Positions 52,073 to 61,900 of a stretch of 64,000 bases of DNA are shown here, in pieces. Both the position numbers and the translations under genes were made by a program. How positions within the stretch are numbered: the stretch's first letter is position 1; each line of letters starts with the position of its first letter. Origin of the DNA: Candidatus Poribacteria bacterium (GTDB taxonomy: Bacteria; Poribacteria; WGA-4E; WGA-3G); contig JAPPES010000031.1 in the NCBI GenBank assembly GCA_028824125.1, forward strand, positions 45,364-109,363, written 5' to 3'. Under the pieces are notes generated by a model. It made no database searches. It had not been told where the DNA came from and saw only the letters and a list, made by a program, of their open reading frames with translations.

Positions 52073-53851
52073 TTAATCCGGAACATACTCAGACGCTAAC
52101 ACATAATAGAATTGGCATACTGCTTTTTTATCCTTTTGATTGTGTGCCTTCGGATTGCTCTGATTTTCCGAATTATCCACAACATCAAATTCTAATCGTG
52201 AACCGATTGGTATGTATATGGGGGCGTGGTAATGATAAATTTCATTCCAAATAATGTCTGAAGACTTAATCCAGAGCATTTTTACTTCTTCCCCTGTTGG
52301 AGTTTTAGCAATAATTCTCATATCTTCTGAATTTGGTGACATCAACGGAAATACTCCAAACACATAAACATCCGATTTGAACTGATATGATAACATATCT
52401 ATCTTCTGGTTCGAATTTGTTGACAGTGTTGCTAAACGAACCTTTGCAGGTTTGGGAGCATTGGAAAAATACATTCCGATTCGCATATTGATTGTGTCTG
52501 AATTTTCTATTGGATTATAACTCAAGAGTAAAGTAAGTCCAGCACCTTGAGGTAACAAAAAACCGGTTCCCTGGGGTGATAAGAACGGTGTAGTACTTGG
52601 TGTCCATACGCTGAGAGTATTATCATCCATAATAGTAGGTTTCGTCCAATTTAATTTATTTACCAATCTTCCATCAGGTGACACAGTCGTCTGTGATGAT
52701 GTTGATAGATCGTGTTTTGCGATTATCCCATGCACAGATTTTTTATTTTCGATTTGATAGTCTATCGCTCGGATATACATATTCTTCGGAAAGTCATTTT
52801 GGATATTGATTGTTTGAATATTATCTGGATTATAGGATCGTTTATCCAATTTGATGGCAATTTTTGTCATAATATCGGGTTTTCCGAGTTTCCATGTTTG
52901 TGATGATTCCGCTTCAGGTTTATCATTGACTTGGGGGCCGGCCGGTGTTCCACTTTTCACCCATTGTAGAATCATACTAATGTGTGTGTCCGAGAGGTAT
53001 CGTTCGTTCTTAAATTTTACATACCCATACACTGGATTCCACGGCGGCATCAGGCGCTTTTGTGTCTGTTCAGCAATTTTAGCTGCATGCACTTTCACAT
53101 CGTCATAATCCGTAAATGTGAATGGTGCAATTCCATTCTGATGGTGACAAGTTTGACAATTTTTTTGGAGTATAGGTGCGATGTGTTCGCTATAGGTAAT
53201 CTGCTTTTCGGTGGGCAGGTCGGGAAGATGGACTGTGCATCCGAATGCCGCTGTCTCCTCCACAGGCACAGGCTTTCCACTAACGATTGCAACAAGGGCA
53301 TCTTTCAAGTAATGATGTTTTATCCGTGTTTCATAGCGATTATCGTCAATTGAGCCACGGTACCGAAGAACACCAGACGTATCAATTAGATGTGCTTGCG
53401 GGGTCATCGTTGCACCGATATGGCGTGCTAAACTACCATCTTTATCCTTCACAATCGGGAATAGGTATTCTGCTTTCGCGAGATACGCCTTGACATCTTC
53501 TACAGAGTCATTTTCATTGGAATAGACACCGACAAAGGTGACATGTTTGTCAGCAAATTCGGTGTGCATTCGCTTCAACCGCATCGCGTATCGTTGTGCA
53601 ACAGGACATTCTGTAGAAAGAAACACAAAGACAACCGGTCCCTGCTGCACTAATGAGGATAAAGTGTGTATCTTGTTCTGTAGTGTTGTAAATGTAATGT
53701 CCGAGACTTTGCCACCGAGCGGCACAGTTCGCGATTGTGGCGATTTCTCTTGGATAACACGATGTTTTTTCGGTATTGTATAGTCTGTTTGTGCGTGTGC
53801 TGCTAATGGCAAAGCAAGTATGAGTAGGATAATTACAATCTTGTGTGTCAT
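52073..53851 (-). CDS. Exported redoxin / cytochrome c-like / monooxygenase-like multidomain protein
   Basis: A 592-residue protein with a signal peptide (1-20). A thioredoxin-fold AhpC/TSA-like domain (about 45-190) has the single cysteine in STECPVAQRY. A c-type heme motif CQTCHH (about 233) is followed by LMPPWNPVYG, as in diheme- or copper-type oxidoreductase proteins (DUF1587-like neighbours). A beta-rich C-terminal region (about 330-592) resembles copper monooxygenase-like folds (HGIIAKHDLS, YHYHAPIYIPIGS), with histidines that could bind copper. The gene begins 39 bp after rpoD on the same strand, with no link obvious. Exact reaction unknown. Confidence 0.65.
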   Translation of the reverse strand: MTHKIVIILLILALPLAAHAQTDYTIPKKHRVIQEKSPQSRTVPLGGKVSDITFTTLQNKIHTLSSLVQQGPVVFVFLSTECPVAQRYAMRLKRMHTEFADKHVTFVGVYSNENDSVEDVKAYLAKAEYLFPIVKDKDGSLARHIGATMTPQAHLIDTSGVLRYRGSIDDNRYETRIKHHYLKDALVAIVSGKPVPVEETAAFGCTVHLPDLPTEKQITYSEHIAPILQKNCQTCHHQNGIAPFTFTDYDDVKVHAAKIAEQTQKRLMPPWNPVYGYVKFKNERYLSDTHISMILQWVKSGTPAGPQVNDKPEAESSQTWKLGKPDIMTKIAIKLDKRSYNPDNIQTINIQNDFPKNMYIRAIDYQIENKKSVHGIIAKHDLSTSSQTTVSPDGRLVNKLNWTKPTIMDDNTLSVWTPSTTPFLSPQGTGFLLPQGAGLTLLLSYNPIENSDTINMRIGMYFSNAPKPAKVRLATLSTNSNQKIDMLSYQFKSDVYVFGVFPLMSPNSEDMRIIAKTPTGEEVKMLWIKSSDIIWNEIYHYHAPIYIPIGSRLEFDVVDNSENQSNPKAHNQKDKKAVCQFYYVLASEYVPD

Positions 53852-53889
53852 CGGTGTCCGCTGCCATTGGTATTTTTATGTGGCAATCG

Positions 53890-55500
53890 TTATTCTTCTA
53901 TGAAACCGCGCAGGCGATGGCTTCTAACTGGATGGCGAAGTTTGCGGAGAGCTTTCGCCTCAATTTGGCGGATCCGTTCTCGAGTGACACCAAAAACGAT
54001 ACCTACTTCTTCAAGCGTTTTTGGGTAACCGGTCGTAATGCAAAGTGATGCAATCCGTTCACGAGTTGGTTCAGACAATAGTGGATTAACAGAATCGTCT
54101 TCAATACCGAATCGGAGCATAATCACTTCTCGTTCCCGTTCAGTCAGATCGGCGAGTGCCTCTTGAATACGTTCTTTGAGGATGCTAAGTTCAGCTTCTG
54201 TGGCTGGTGACAGCACACTCGTATCTTCAATGAAATCCCCCAATTGGCTGTCATCATCATCGTCTCCGATTGGTGTTTCTAATGAGACAGTTTCCGGCAC
54301 AATCTTCAGAACTTCTCTGACTTTTTCCGCTGGAATTCCCATATCGGTAGCGAGCTCTTCAGGTGTAGGGCGACGTCCCAATTCCTGAATGAGTGAGCGT
54401 TCTGATCGCCTCATTTTATTTATTCTTTCATGCATGTGAACCGGAATACGGATAGTACGTCCCTGGTCTGCAATCGCACGACTAATACTCTGTTTTATCC
54501 ACCAAGTGGCGTAAGTGCTAAACTTATAACCGCGGTGATAATCAAATTTGTCAACAGCTCTCATGAGACCGATGTTCCCTTCCTGAATCAGGTCGAGAAA
54601 ATCAAGTCCAGGAGCCTGATGCCGATATTTTTTAGCGATACTAACAACTAACCTGAGATTCGCTTCAACGATTGCCATTTTTGCGTCTTGTGCATTGGCT
54701 TCACCGACACAAATGCGCTTAGTAATTGCTTGAAGAGAGTCACGGGAGATACCGGCTGAGTATAAATACTGTTGGATTTCACGTTGGTAGCGAACAATAT
54801 TAATATACGCTTCTTTGGCAGCAACTGTTTTAAAATTATTAACTTTGGCGTTAAGCCTTCCATTCATCCATTCAGGAGGAATGTTATGTTGCTTTTGGAG
54901 CCGTGTGATTTTTTGTTCTCGTACACTAATATTCCGTTCAACCTCTTTGATTTGCCCTGAAATCTTGCTAATTTCTTCACGGTCAATTTTGAGTTGTTCC
55001 AGATGTTTAATAAAGGTGGCATGGCTTCCAACTGTATCAAATTCCACGACTGAATTATTCTTAGCGGCTTCCTTAGCAGCAGCAAGATATTCCAGTTCTA
55101 AAGTTTCAATGACTTGCATCATTTTTTCTACTTTTCCACGCAGCTTTCGCTCTTTATCACGGGTAGAGCTGCTTGAAACTGCCATATCAATAATATCAGA
55201 AGCCCGCCTTTTAGCAACGATAATTTTATACAGAAGTTTCCGGACCTCTGCGACAGCGAGGCGAGTTGAAAACGTAGCAACTTGTGCCTGGCGGATTCCC
55301 ATTTCAATTTGCTGAGATAATTCAATTTCCTTTTCTTTATCAATCAGCGGAACTTTTCCCATGTCGCGCAGATAGACTTTAATCATGTCCTCACGTTCGC
55401 TGATTTCCCCTGGAGCGAATTCCGTAAAATCATCAAATTCGGCTTGATCCACGTTATCAGATTCATTAAAATCAAGTAGATGTGTATTTCCTAAATCCAT
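53890..55500 (-). CDS. rpoD: RNA polymerase primary sigma factor
   Basis: A 536-residue sigma-70. Region 1.2 is at about 38-70 ([19 protein letters not shown]), a divergent non-conserved region at 100-270, region 2 at about 275-345 ([48 protein letters not shown]), region 3 at about 355-420 and region 4 at about 440-536 with the C-terminal helix-turn-helix ([17 protein letters not shown]). The acidic region 1.1 is nearly absent. AAGGAG precedes the ATG. Located after dnaG and a sigma-like ORF, in the classical macromolecular-synthesis arrangement. It directs RNAP to housekeeping promoters. Confidence 0.95.
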   Translation of the reverse strand: MDLGNTHLLDFNESDNVDQAEFDDFTEFAPGEISEREDMIKVYLRDMGKVPLIDKEKEIELSQQIEMGIRQAQVATFSTRLAVAEVRKLLYKIIVAKRRASDIIDMAVSSSSTRDKERKLRGKVEKMMQVIETLELEYLAAAKEAAKNNSVVEFDTVGSHATFIKHLEQLKIDREEISKISGQIKEVERNISVREQKITRLQKQHNIPPEWMNGRLNAKVNNFKTVAAKEAYINIVRYQREIQQYLYSAGISRDSLQAITKRICVGEANAQDAKMAIVEANLRLVVSIAKKYRHQAPGLDFLDLIQEGNIGLMRAVDKFDYHRGYKFSTYATWWIKQSISRAIADQGRTIRIPVHMHERINKMRRSERSLIQELGRRPTPEELATDMGIPAEKVREVLKIVPETVSLETPIGDDDDDSQLGDFIEDTSVLSPATEAELSILKERIQEALADLTEREREVIMLRFGIEDDSVNPLLSEPTRERIASLCITTGYPKTLEEVGIVFGVTRERIRQIEAKALRKLRHPVRSHRLRGFIEE

Positions 55501-55572
55501 CAGTTAGTCTCCTTTTGATGTCATTAGTGATGTCGGGGTTATCCTGTTCTTCGTTAGACTGTTGGAACAGTT
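55501..55572 (-). pseudogene. Decayed copy of the dnaG 3' end in front of rpoD
   Basis: The sequence upstream of rpoD aligns with the last ~65 bases of dnaG (ACGAAGAA, GATAACCC, AAGGAGA, ACTAA). The frame is not maintained as a gene. It marks the duplication junction between the short sigma gene and rpoD. Confidence 0.7.
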
Positions 55573-55626
55573 CGAAAAATTTTCTATACAAAACCAAGAC
55601 TTCAATTTGACAGGTTTACGAGTTTA

Positions 55627-56181
55627 CTAAGTGTCAAGAACACCGTTTTCTTCTGCTGAAGCGATAGCACGGGAAACACTTTGACGTATCCACCATGTAG
55701 CGTAGGTATTAAACTGGTAACCGCGTTGATAATCAAACTTGTCAATAGCTTTCATAAGACCGATGTTGCCTTCCTGAATCAGATCGAAAAATTCACGTCC
55801 GTGAGATTCCTGCCGAAATTTCTTAACGATGCTAACGACCAACCTAAGATTTGCTTTTACAATTGCCATTTTGGCATCTTGGGCATTAATTACGCTGGAG
55901 TCAATCTGCTTCGTAATAGCTTGCAACTTATCGCGAGAGACGCAGAAAGTATTTATATATTGTTTAATTTCGCGCTGGTAATCAGCAATCTTGAGATACG
56001 CTTCCTTAACAGCATCTGTTTCGAAATTATGGGTTTCCGCTTTGAACTCATGATCAAAACATTCTACGGGTATGTCATGTTGTTGTATGAGACGAGAAAT
56101 TTCTTGTTCGCGTTGATTAATATTATGTTCAACTTCTTTAAACTGAAAATCGAGCGAATGTGCATTTTCTAAAGTCATCAT
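55627..56181 (-). CDS. Short sigma factor containing only region 2 (rpoD duplicate)
   Basis: A 184-residue protein. Residues 13-174 align without gaps to RpoD from just upstream of region 2 to region 2.4 (about 104 of 162 identical by hand count), including [28 protein letters not shown] and [16 protein letters not shown]. Regions 1.2, 3 and 4 are absent and it ends in a short [11 protein letters not shown] tail. The first 12 residues resemble the RpoD N-terminus, so an internal deletion joined the two parts. ATG overlaps the end of dnaG (TAAATG). It could bind core RNAP and the -10 element but not -35 or activators. Confidence 0.85.
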   Translation of the reverse strand: MMTLENAHSLDFQFKEVEHNINQREQEISRLIQQHDIPVECFDHEFKAETHNFETDAVKEAYLKIADYQREIKQYINTFCVSRDKLQAITKQIDSSVINAQDAKMAIVKANLRLVVSIVKKFRQESHGREFFDLIQEGNIGLMKAIDKFDYQRGYQFNTYATWWIRQSVSRAIASAEENGVLDT

Positions 56182-58050
56182 TTAGTTCTCCTTCTCAATA
56201 TTACCAGTAATTTGAGGGTTATCTGTTTCTTCGTCAGCCTGCGGGGTAATTTGTGTCGATTCTAAAATATCTTTTTGAACAAAGGCGCGCCTTTCATTTG
56301 AGAGATCAACGAGTTCCTTGAGTGTTTCAAGGTCATCAATCCCTTCTGAGAGGGCGTTTGACCGGATACGCTGTTCAACATCTTGTAAAATAAAACTTTT
56401 CAGTTTCTTAAGACATCCTTTTATCCTTGCGTGGTGATTCGGAATGCTTGCTTTGTTGATCAGTGCATTCGAGATAATGCTTTTCACGGTCTCATCTTCA
56501 CAAGTATTCAGAATGTTTTGAATATCAACGTTTTCTTCGTTTTCGCTGACATCCCAAAGCATTTGAACAATTTTTGCGAAGTGAGGATTTGTTAATTCTT
56601 GATAATCCAATAGCGTTTTAATATCGAAAATCAGTTCAGGTGTTTGAATTAAAGATTGGACGAGTTGCAATTCAATTTGTTCACGCGGTGATAACTTTTT
56701 TGATGTCGCCTTTCGGTTTGCAGCAGTACGCTGAGTCGGATTTTCTTTTAGTCCTAATTCTCGCAATTCCCGCCACAGTAATCCTTCATCAATTTCAAGT
56801 TCCTTTACTGCGTATTTTACATATTCTGTCCGTTCTACTCGGTTTTTGATATTCACAAGGATCGTGCTAATATCTTTGACAACTTGGGTTTTGACATCAG
56901 GACGGCGGATATTATTATCCTGAATTGCTGATTGAATTTGAAATTCAATCAGGTTTATCGCTTTGTCAATTAACTCGCTGAAAGCATCGGCGCCATTTTG
57001 CTTAACAAACGAATCTGGATCGTCCCCTTTCGGCATAAGGGCAATACGCACACGGATATCTTCGCCGATGAGCCTATGCAGACCACGCTGCGCAGCTTGT
57101 AAACCGGAAGCGTCACCATCGAAAACAATGACAACTTCAGACGTGTACCGTTTTAACAGTCTTGCATGTTCTTCGCTTAAAGATGTGCCAGACGCGGCTA
57201 TTACGTTTTCAATCCCATGCTGATAGAGCATCAAAACATCCATATATCCTTCTACAAGAATAGTAGCCTGCTTTCGGGATATAGATTGCCTCGCTTTGTC
57301 AAGATTAAAAAGAATTCTGCTTTTGTCGTATAGAACGGTTGTGGGTGAATTTAGATATTTCGGTTGATGTTCATCGGATAACGCACGCCCACCAAAACCT
57401 ACAGGCACACCTCGAGCATTATAAATCGGAAAAAGTATCCGATTCCAAAAACGGTCTTGAGGTCCCTGTTCTTCGTTCTTAATCAATCCTGCATCAACCA
57501 TTTGCTGAACTGTCCACCCCTGATGCGTTGCTGCTTTGACCAAATCACGTCGCTGCTGTTTTGCGTAACCGAGCTGGAAAAGTTGATTAGTTTGTGAAAG
57601 CACACCGCGGTTTTTTAGATATTCGCGTGCTTGCTGACTATGCTGTCCAGTACGAAGGAGTTCATGGTAGTATTTCACAGCAAACCTGTTAAGTTCACTT
57701 AAGTCGTTGATGAGTTTTTGTCGGGCACTGGATTTTGCATCTCGCGTTGGCAATGAGATATTCGCCCGTTCTGCAAGCCATTCAATCGCTTCCATGAAAG
57801 TCTTGCCTTCATGTTTTTGGAGGAAAGAGATGACATTACCCCCAGTTTGGCAACCGAAACAGTAGAAAATCTGTTTTTCTGGTGATACAGAAAAAGAAGG
57901 TGTCTTTTCTTCGTGAAATGGGCAGAGTGCTTGATAATTCCGTCCCGCTTGTTTTAGGGCAACACCACATTCAGATATCACGTCCACAATACTGTTCTGA
58001 CTCTGAATTTCGTCAATTGTTTCACGCGGAATATAGTGATTTGCTGCCAT
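56182..58050 (-). CDS. dnaG: DNA primase
   Basis: A 622-residue primase. The N-terminal CHC2 zinc-binding domain has CPFHEEKTPSF and YCFGCQTGG. The TOPRIM catalytic core (about 255-345) has VEGYMDVL and FDGDASGLQAA (acidic metal ligands). A helical C-terminal DnaB-interacting region (about 450-622) is divergent, as usual. GGAGGTGCC lies before the ATG. It makes RNA primers at the fork. Its stop overlaps the ATG of the short sigma gene. The dnaG-rpoD neighbourhood is the classical macromolecular synthesis operon, here without rpsU. Confidence 0.95.
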   Translation of the reverse strand: MAANHYIPRETIDEIQSQNSIVDVISECGVALKQAGRNYQALCPFHEEKTPSFSVSPEKQIFYCFGCQTGGNVISFLQKHEGKTFMEAIEWLAERANISLPTRDAKSSARQKLINDLSELNRFAVKYYHELLRTGQHSQQAREYLKNRGVLSQTNQLFQLGYAKQQRRDLVKAATHQGWTVQQMVDAGLIKNEEQGPQDRFWNRILFPIYNARGVPVGFGGRALSDEHQPKYLNSPTTVLYDKSRILFNLDKARQSISRKQATILVEGYMDVLMLYQHGIENVIAASGTSLSEEHARLLKRYTSEVVIVFDGDASGLQAAQRGLHRLIGEDIRVRIALMPKGDDPDSFVKQNGADAFSELIDKAINLIEFQIQSAIQDNNIRRPDVKTQVVKDISTILVNIKNRVERTEYVKYAVKELEIDEGLLWRELRELGLKENPTQRTAANRKATSKKLSPREQIELQLVQSLIQTPELIFDIKTLLDYQELTNPHFAKIVQMLWDVSENEENVDIQNILNTCEDETVKSIISNALINKASIPNHHARIKGCLKKLKSFILQDVEQRIRSNALSEGIDDLETLKELVDLSNERRAFVQKDILESTQITPQADEETDNPQITGNIEKEN

Positions 58051-58105
58051 GAGGCACCTCCACTCTAAATCAACATCCTACTATTGCGGTGTGAAGACTA
58101 TCGTC

Positions 58106-60571
58106 CTATTCCTTAAATTTAACAACTGTAACACCCTCTCCCCCTTCATTGGGGTGAGCGTATTGATAATTGGCGACGTGTGGGTTCGCGTTTAATACCT
58201 CGTGAACTGCACTCCGTAATGCCCCAGTCCCTTTTCCGTGCAGAATCCTCACAGTTAATAAGCCTGCAAGGTAGGCATCATCCAGATATTTGTCTGTAGT
58301 GTCTAACCCTTCTTTAACAAGCATTCCGTGAATACAGAGTTCAGATTTAACAGAATTTGCTTTGCTATGCTGAATGTCTAAGACAGATGTTGAAAGATGC
58401 TGAGACTCTTTCTTTGAAAGCACTGAGTCGATATCATCGTGGGAAAGCTGCATCTGCATACTTCCGACCCGAATCTGTAGGGGTGTACTACCCTGTTTAG
58501 TAATTGCAGTGATCTCTCCAAACCGATTTAATTGCTTGATTCGCACTTTGTCACCAACATTGATGTTGAGTTTTACTTTTTTTGGTTGTTCTATGGGTGG
58601 GTCGGGTTTGAGTAGTTTTCTGGCGGCTTCGATTTTTGAAAAGGCATCGCGGATACTGGCTTTGGAGGCTTGTTCTCGACGAATGTCTGCAACTACATTG
58701 TCTACGGTTCGGCGGGCAGTGGAAACTATTTCAAGTGCTTCTTTTTCAGCGTTTTGGAAACGTGTTTGTTGCTCTGCCTCAAATGTTTCAATAAGCTCTC
58801 TATGTTTCTGGTACTCTGTTTCAGCGAGGCAGATCTTTTCATGGAGTTGCTCGCGTTCTGTATCTAATTCCTGCTGCGTTTGTTGTAGTTGGATCAGTAG
58901 GTCTTCCACGGCGACATTATTGTTGCCTAAGTTAGTTTCTGCCTCTGAAAGAATACGGGGAGGAAGTCCTAACTGCTCAGCAATTTTTATCGCATTACTA
59001 CTACCGGGAACACCTATTTTTAAGCGGTAAGTTGGTTGCAACGTGTTCCAATCAAATTCCATGGAAGCGTTTTCCATGTTATTCTGTGTATGGGTATACG
59101 CCTTAAGCGCGCCATAATGGGTGGTAACGATCGTCCTGACATTCCGTTCACTTAGCCAAGCTAAAATTGCCATACCGAGAGCAGTGCCTTCAGTCGGGTC
59201 AGTTCCTGCGCCAATTTCGTCTAATAAGACAAGCGAGTGTGCGGATTTAGAATCTTCAATTGATTTCAGCATCTCAGCAATTTTTGTGATGTGTGAGGAG
59301 AAAGTGCTAAGACTCTGCTCTATATTTTGGTCGTCGCCAATGTCAGCAAAGACGCGATGAAAGATGGGCAGTTTGCTACCGGATGCTGCCGGAATATGCA
59401 AGCCAGATTGTGCCATCAAACACAATAATCCAACTGTTTTAAGCACAACAGTTTTTCCGCCGGTGTTCGGTCCCGTAATAACAAGTGTTTTGAAGTCTTT
59501 TCCAACACGGACATCTGTAGGAATAACTTTCGTTGGTAGTCTGTGTGTAATTTTTTGTTCTGAAAACTCTTCGGTTTTATCAAGTTCATCTGTTTTTTGT
59601 TTTTGGGATTGAATGTTGGCGCGGGTTTGGAATTCCAGTAAAGGATGTCTTGCTTTTAACAGGTTCACTATACCTCGCGTATTCAATTTGGGTTCAACTG
59701 CATTCAGTTCAAAACTGAATTGGACTTTTGCATTTAAAAAGTCAAGTTCAGCGAGCAGCTCAAGCGCACATTCAAAATCAACAATACGTTCACGGAGTTG
59801 GTTTGTAAGTTCTAACAGAATCTTACGGATCTCACGATGCTCTGCTTCAACTGCTTCATGAAGTGCATTGTTCATTTCAACTATTCCCAGCGGTTCCATA
59901 AAATACGTAGCACCGCTGGTAGATTGACCCTGAACAACACCACTAAAAAATGCTTTGGCATCCTGTTTGATGGGTATCACATAACGGTTATTACGAGAAG
60001 TGATAACTGATTCTTGGATCGATTTTTGGTGGTCTGGGGAACGGAGGATCGCTTCAAGTTTTTGATGAATATTCTCACGGATTTTGAAAAGCTTGCGGCG
60101 AATCGCACGTAACTCAGAACTTGCGCGGTCTAAGACAGTCCCTTCCGGACTAATGCATGACCAAATAGATTCAACGATTTCGTCAAAGACAGGAAGTGAC
60201 TCAATGATAGATAGCAGCCGCGGAAACTCATCACGATCCTGATTCTTGAATTTCTTTTTAATAGTCGATGGGAGTTGTGCTACCTTTGCAATATTTAGGA
60301 ACTCATTCGGTTCTAAGATAGCACCTGTTTTAGAAGCTTGCCGAAGTGTCTGACCAATATCCGTTAATCCATTTAATGGTATCTCGCCAAACTGCTGCTG
60401 AAAGATTTTCGCTTCAGAACACAACTTTTGTAAGTAATGAACTGTGTCAAGTGAATCAGAGGGAACAAGTTTGTCCACCCGCGCATTTCCTAACTCAGAA
60501 GCAGTGTGCTTTTTTAAAAAGATTTTAAGTTTATCGTATTCTAATGCTTTCTCTATGTTAGGCAGCAACAT
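58106..60571 (-). CDS. mutS2: Endonuclease MutS2
   Basis: An 821-residue MutS2-type ATPase. The domain order is an N-terminal core/lever (1-330) and an ABC-type ATPase (about 360-560) with Walker A VITGPNTGGKTVVLK, Walker B and signature (DEIGAGTDPTEG, STFSSH). A coiled-coil region (570-700) is followed by a C-terminal Smr nuclease domain (about 745-821; CIHGMLVKEG, ILHGKGTGALR). The Smr domain normally starts LDLHG; here the pair reads CIHG. MutS2 lacks the mismatch-recognition domain and acts in recombination control or ribosome rescue. It lies 55 bp before dnaG. Confidence 0.93.
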   Translation of the reverse strand: MLLPNIEKALEYDKLKIFLKKHTASELGNARVDKLVPSDSLDTVHYLQKLCSEAKIFQQQFGEIPLNGLTDIGQTLRQASKTGAILEPNEFLNIAKVAQLPSTIKKKFKNQDRDEFPRLLSIIESLPVFDEIVESIWSCISPEGTVLDRASSELRAIRRKLFKIRENIHQKLEAILRSPDHQKSIQESVITSRNNRYVIPIKQDAKAFFSGVVQGQSTSGATYFMEPLGIVEMNNALHEAVEAEHREIRKILLELTNQLRERIVDFECALELLAELDFLNAKVQFSFELNAVEPKLNTRGIVNLLKARHPLLEFQTRANIQSQKQKTDELDKTEEFSEQKITHRLPTKVIPTDVRVGKDFKTLVITGPNTGGKTVVLKTVGLLCLMAQSGLHIPAASGSKLPIFHRVFADIGDDQNIEQSLSTFSSHITKIAEMLKSIEDSKSAHSLVLLDEIGAGTDPTEGTALGMAILAWLSERNVRTIVTTHYGALKAYTHTQNNMENASMEFDWNTLQPTYRLKIGVPGSSNAIKIAEQLGLPPRILSEAETNLGNNNVAVEDLLIQLQQTQQELDTEREQLHEKICLAETEYQKHRELIETFEAEQQTRFQNAEKEALEIVSTARRTVDNVVADIRREQASKASIRDAFSKIEAARKLLKPDPPIEQPKKVKLNINVGDKVRIKQLNRFGEITAITKQGSTPLQIRVGSMQMQLSHDDIDSVLSKKESQHLSTSVLDIQHSKANSVKSELCIHGMLVKEGLDTTDKYLDDAYLAGLLTVRILHGKGTGALRSAVHEVLNANPHVANYQYAHPNEGGEGVTVVKFKE

Positions 60572-60625
60572 TGGTCTAACCTTCTTTTTCTGGTATCAAC
60601 AAGTCTATATTATAGAATTATCTCA

Positions 60626-60756
60626 TATAGTAGACTTTAGAATTAATTGGACATTATGTTCGGTTCGGTTAGGAAACCGAACCTACCGGGGGTGTTGTAG
60701 CACAAACTAAAAGTTTATGCTACAGAAGTGTCCCATTAATTATAGGTTTTACTATA
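60626..60756. repeat. Family B inverted-repeat element, copy 6
   Basis: The left end is TATAGTAGACTTTAGAATTA and the right end TAATTATAGGTTTTACTATA. The core has hairpin GGTTCGG-TTAGGAAA-CCGAACC (60662-60683) and GTAGCACAAACT...AGTTTATGCTAC. It occupies the middle of the 312 bp gap between mutS2 and the TolB-like gene; the rest is unremarkable. Confidence 0.75.
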
Positions 60757-60883
60757 CAGGAAAGCTGTGGATATGAAAACCTCTCGCTACGATATGGGAG
60801 TTTTGTCAAATGAATATGAGATGTATTAAAATAGAAAGGCGAATATAAAGATTCTGCGATGCAAAAGCACCAAGTGCAACATG

Positions 60884-61900
60884 TTATCTCAAAGTGCGTT
60901 TGACGTCCCCCCAAGTTGTAGTTAATTTCTGTTTAGGTGCTACCGGAAGTATTTCATGCCTCCACCAAGAAATTCCAAAAATGCCCCCATCCACTTCAAA
61001 CAACTGTTCAGCTTTGCCAGCAACAAGATCGTACAGGTAGAATGCCCCCCAGCGAGAGTAGATAATTGATTGGCCGTCGAATGACCAGTCTGTCCACCTT
61101 CCGGTCTGCTTATCCACGTCAAATAAAGGAGTTATTACTCTCGTTTCAGCATCAATTGTGTACATTGTGTCGAATTCTCTGTTCCATCTACGGAACATGA
61201 TTTTCTGACCATCAGGCGACCAGACAGGATAGTAATCAATGTTGAGTTCGGTTAATATTTCTATCTCTTTTGTTTCAAGATCTAAGAGGTAAAGTTGTTC
61301 TAATCCACCTGGTCTTTCGAGCGAGAACGCAAGTTGTTTACTGTTTGATGCCCAAGTGATTCCATCAAAAAAGAAGGTTCTTCCAAAGTGTGGTATAGCA
61401 GTCACCGCCTCCATTTCACCTGTATCAATATCAAGTACCCAAATTTGGTTTTCTTGTTGCTGCTGTTCCCGTGTCCATCCGTTGAAAGCAAGTTTCTTCC
61501 CATTCGGTGAAACGGCCAAGAATCGATAGGTGCCGCTTATCTGTGTAAGCTGTGTTTTATTTCTGGGGTTGTTAATATTAATTGAAAAGATATGTGATTC
61601 CGTGTCGGCACGCTGAATAAAATAGAGCGTGTCCTCTTTTGGCCCCCATGCCGGATACATGCCAGATTGATTTAAAGGGGTTGTCTTGAAGTCCCCATCT
61701 TCGGTGAAGGTTGTCATGTGAAGATTGAAATCTAATCTTCCCAATTTTGGGTTAAATCCAGAAACTGCATAGGCGATACGTCCCGTGGGCGCAGCCTCCA
61801 CCGTGAAAGGTAGGCACAGAAGAAGTAAAATTAATCCAAAACATAACCGTTTTCCTATTTCAATATTACAAACACACAAGAGACGATTTTTATTTTTCAT
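60884..61900 (-). CDS. TolB-like beta-propeller protein, exported
   Basis: A 338-residue protein with a hydrophobic signal segment (about 16-36) ahead of five to six PD40/TolB-type repeats (YPAWGPKEDTLYFIQ, FLAVSPNGKKLAFNG, YYPVWSPDGQKIMF, WTDWSFDGQSIIYS). It ends in a basic tail. It starts at ATG 61900, overlapping the last 11 bases of the upstream gene; an alternative start at 61936 lies further inside that gene. Probably periplasmic. Its cotranscription with the TPR gene suggests a shared envelope role, but function is not established. Confidence 0.8.
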   Translation of the reverse strand: MKNKNRLLCVCNIEIGKRLCFGLILLLLCLPFTVEAAPTGRIAYAVSGFNPKLGRLDFNLHMTTFTEDGDFKTTPLNQSGMYPAWGPKEDTLYFIQRADTESHIFSININNPRNKTQLTQISGTYRFLAVSPNGKKLAFNGWTREQQQQENQIWVLDIDTGEMEAVTAIPHFGRTFFFDGITWASNSKQLAFSLERPGGLEQLYLLDLETKEIEILTELNIDYYPVWSPDGQKIMFRRWNREFDTMYTIDAETRVITPLFDVDKQTGRWTDWSFDGQSIIYSRWGAFYLYDLVAGKAEQLFEVDGGIFGISWWRHEILPVAPKQKLTTTWGDVKRTLR

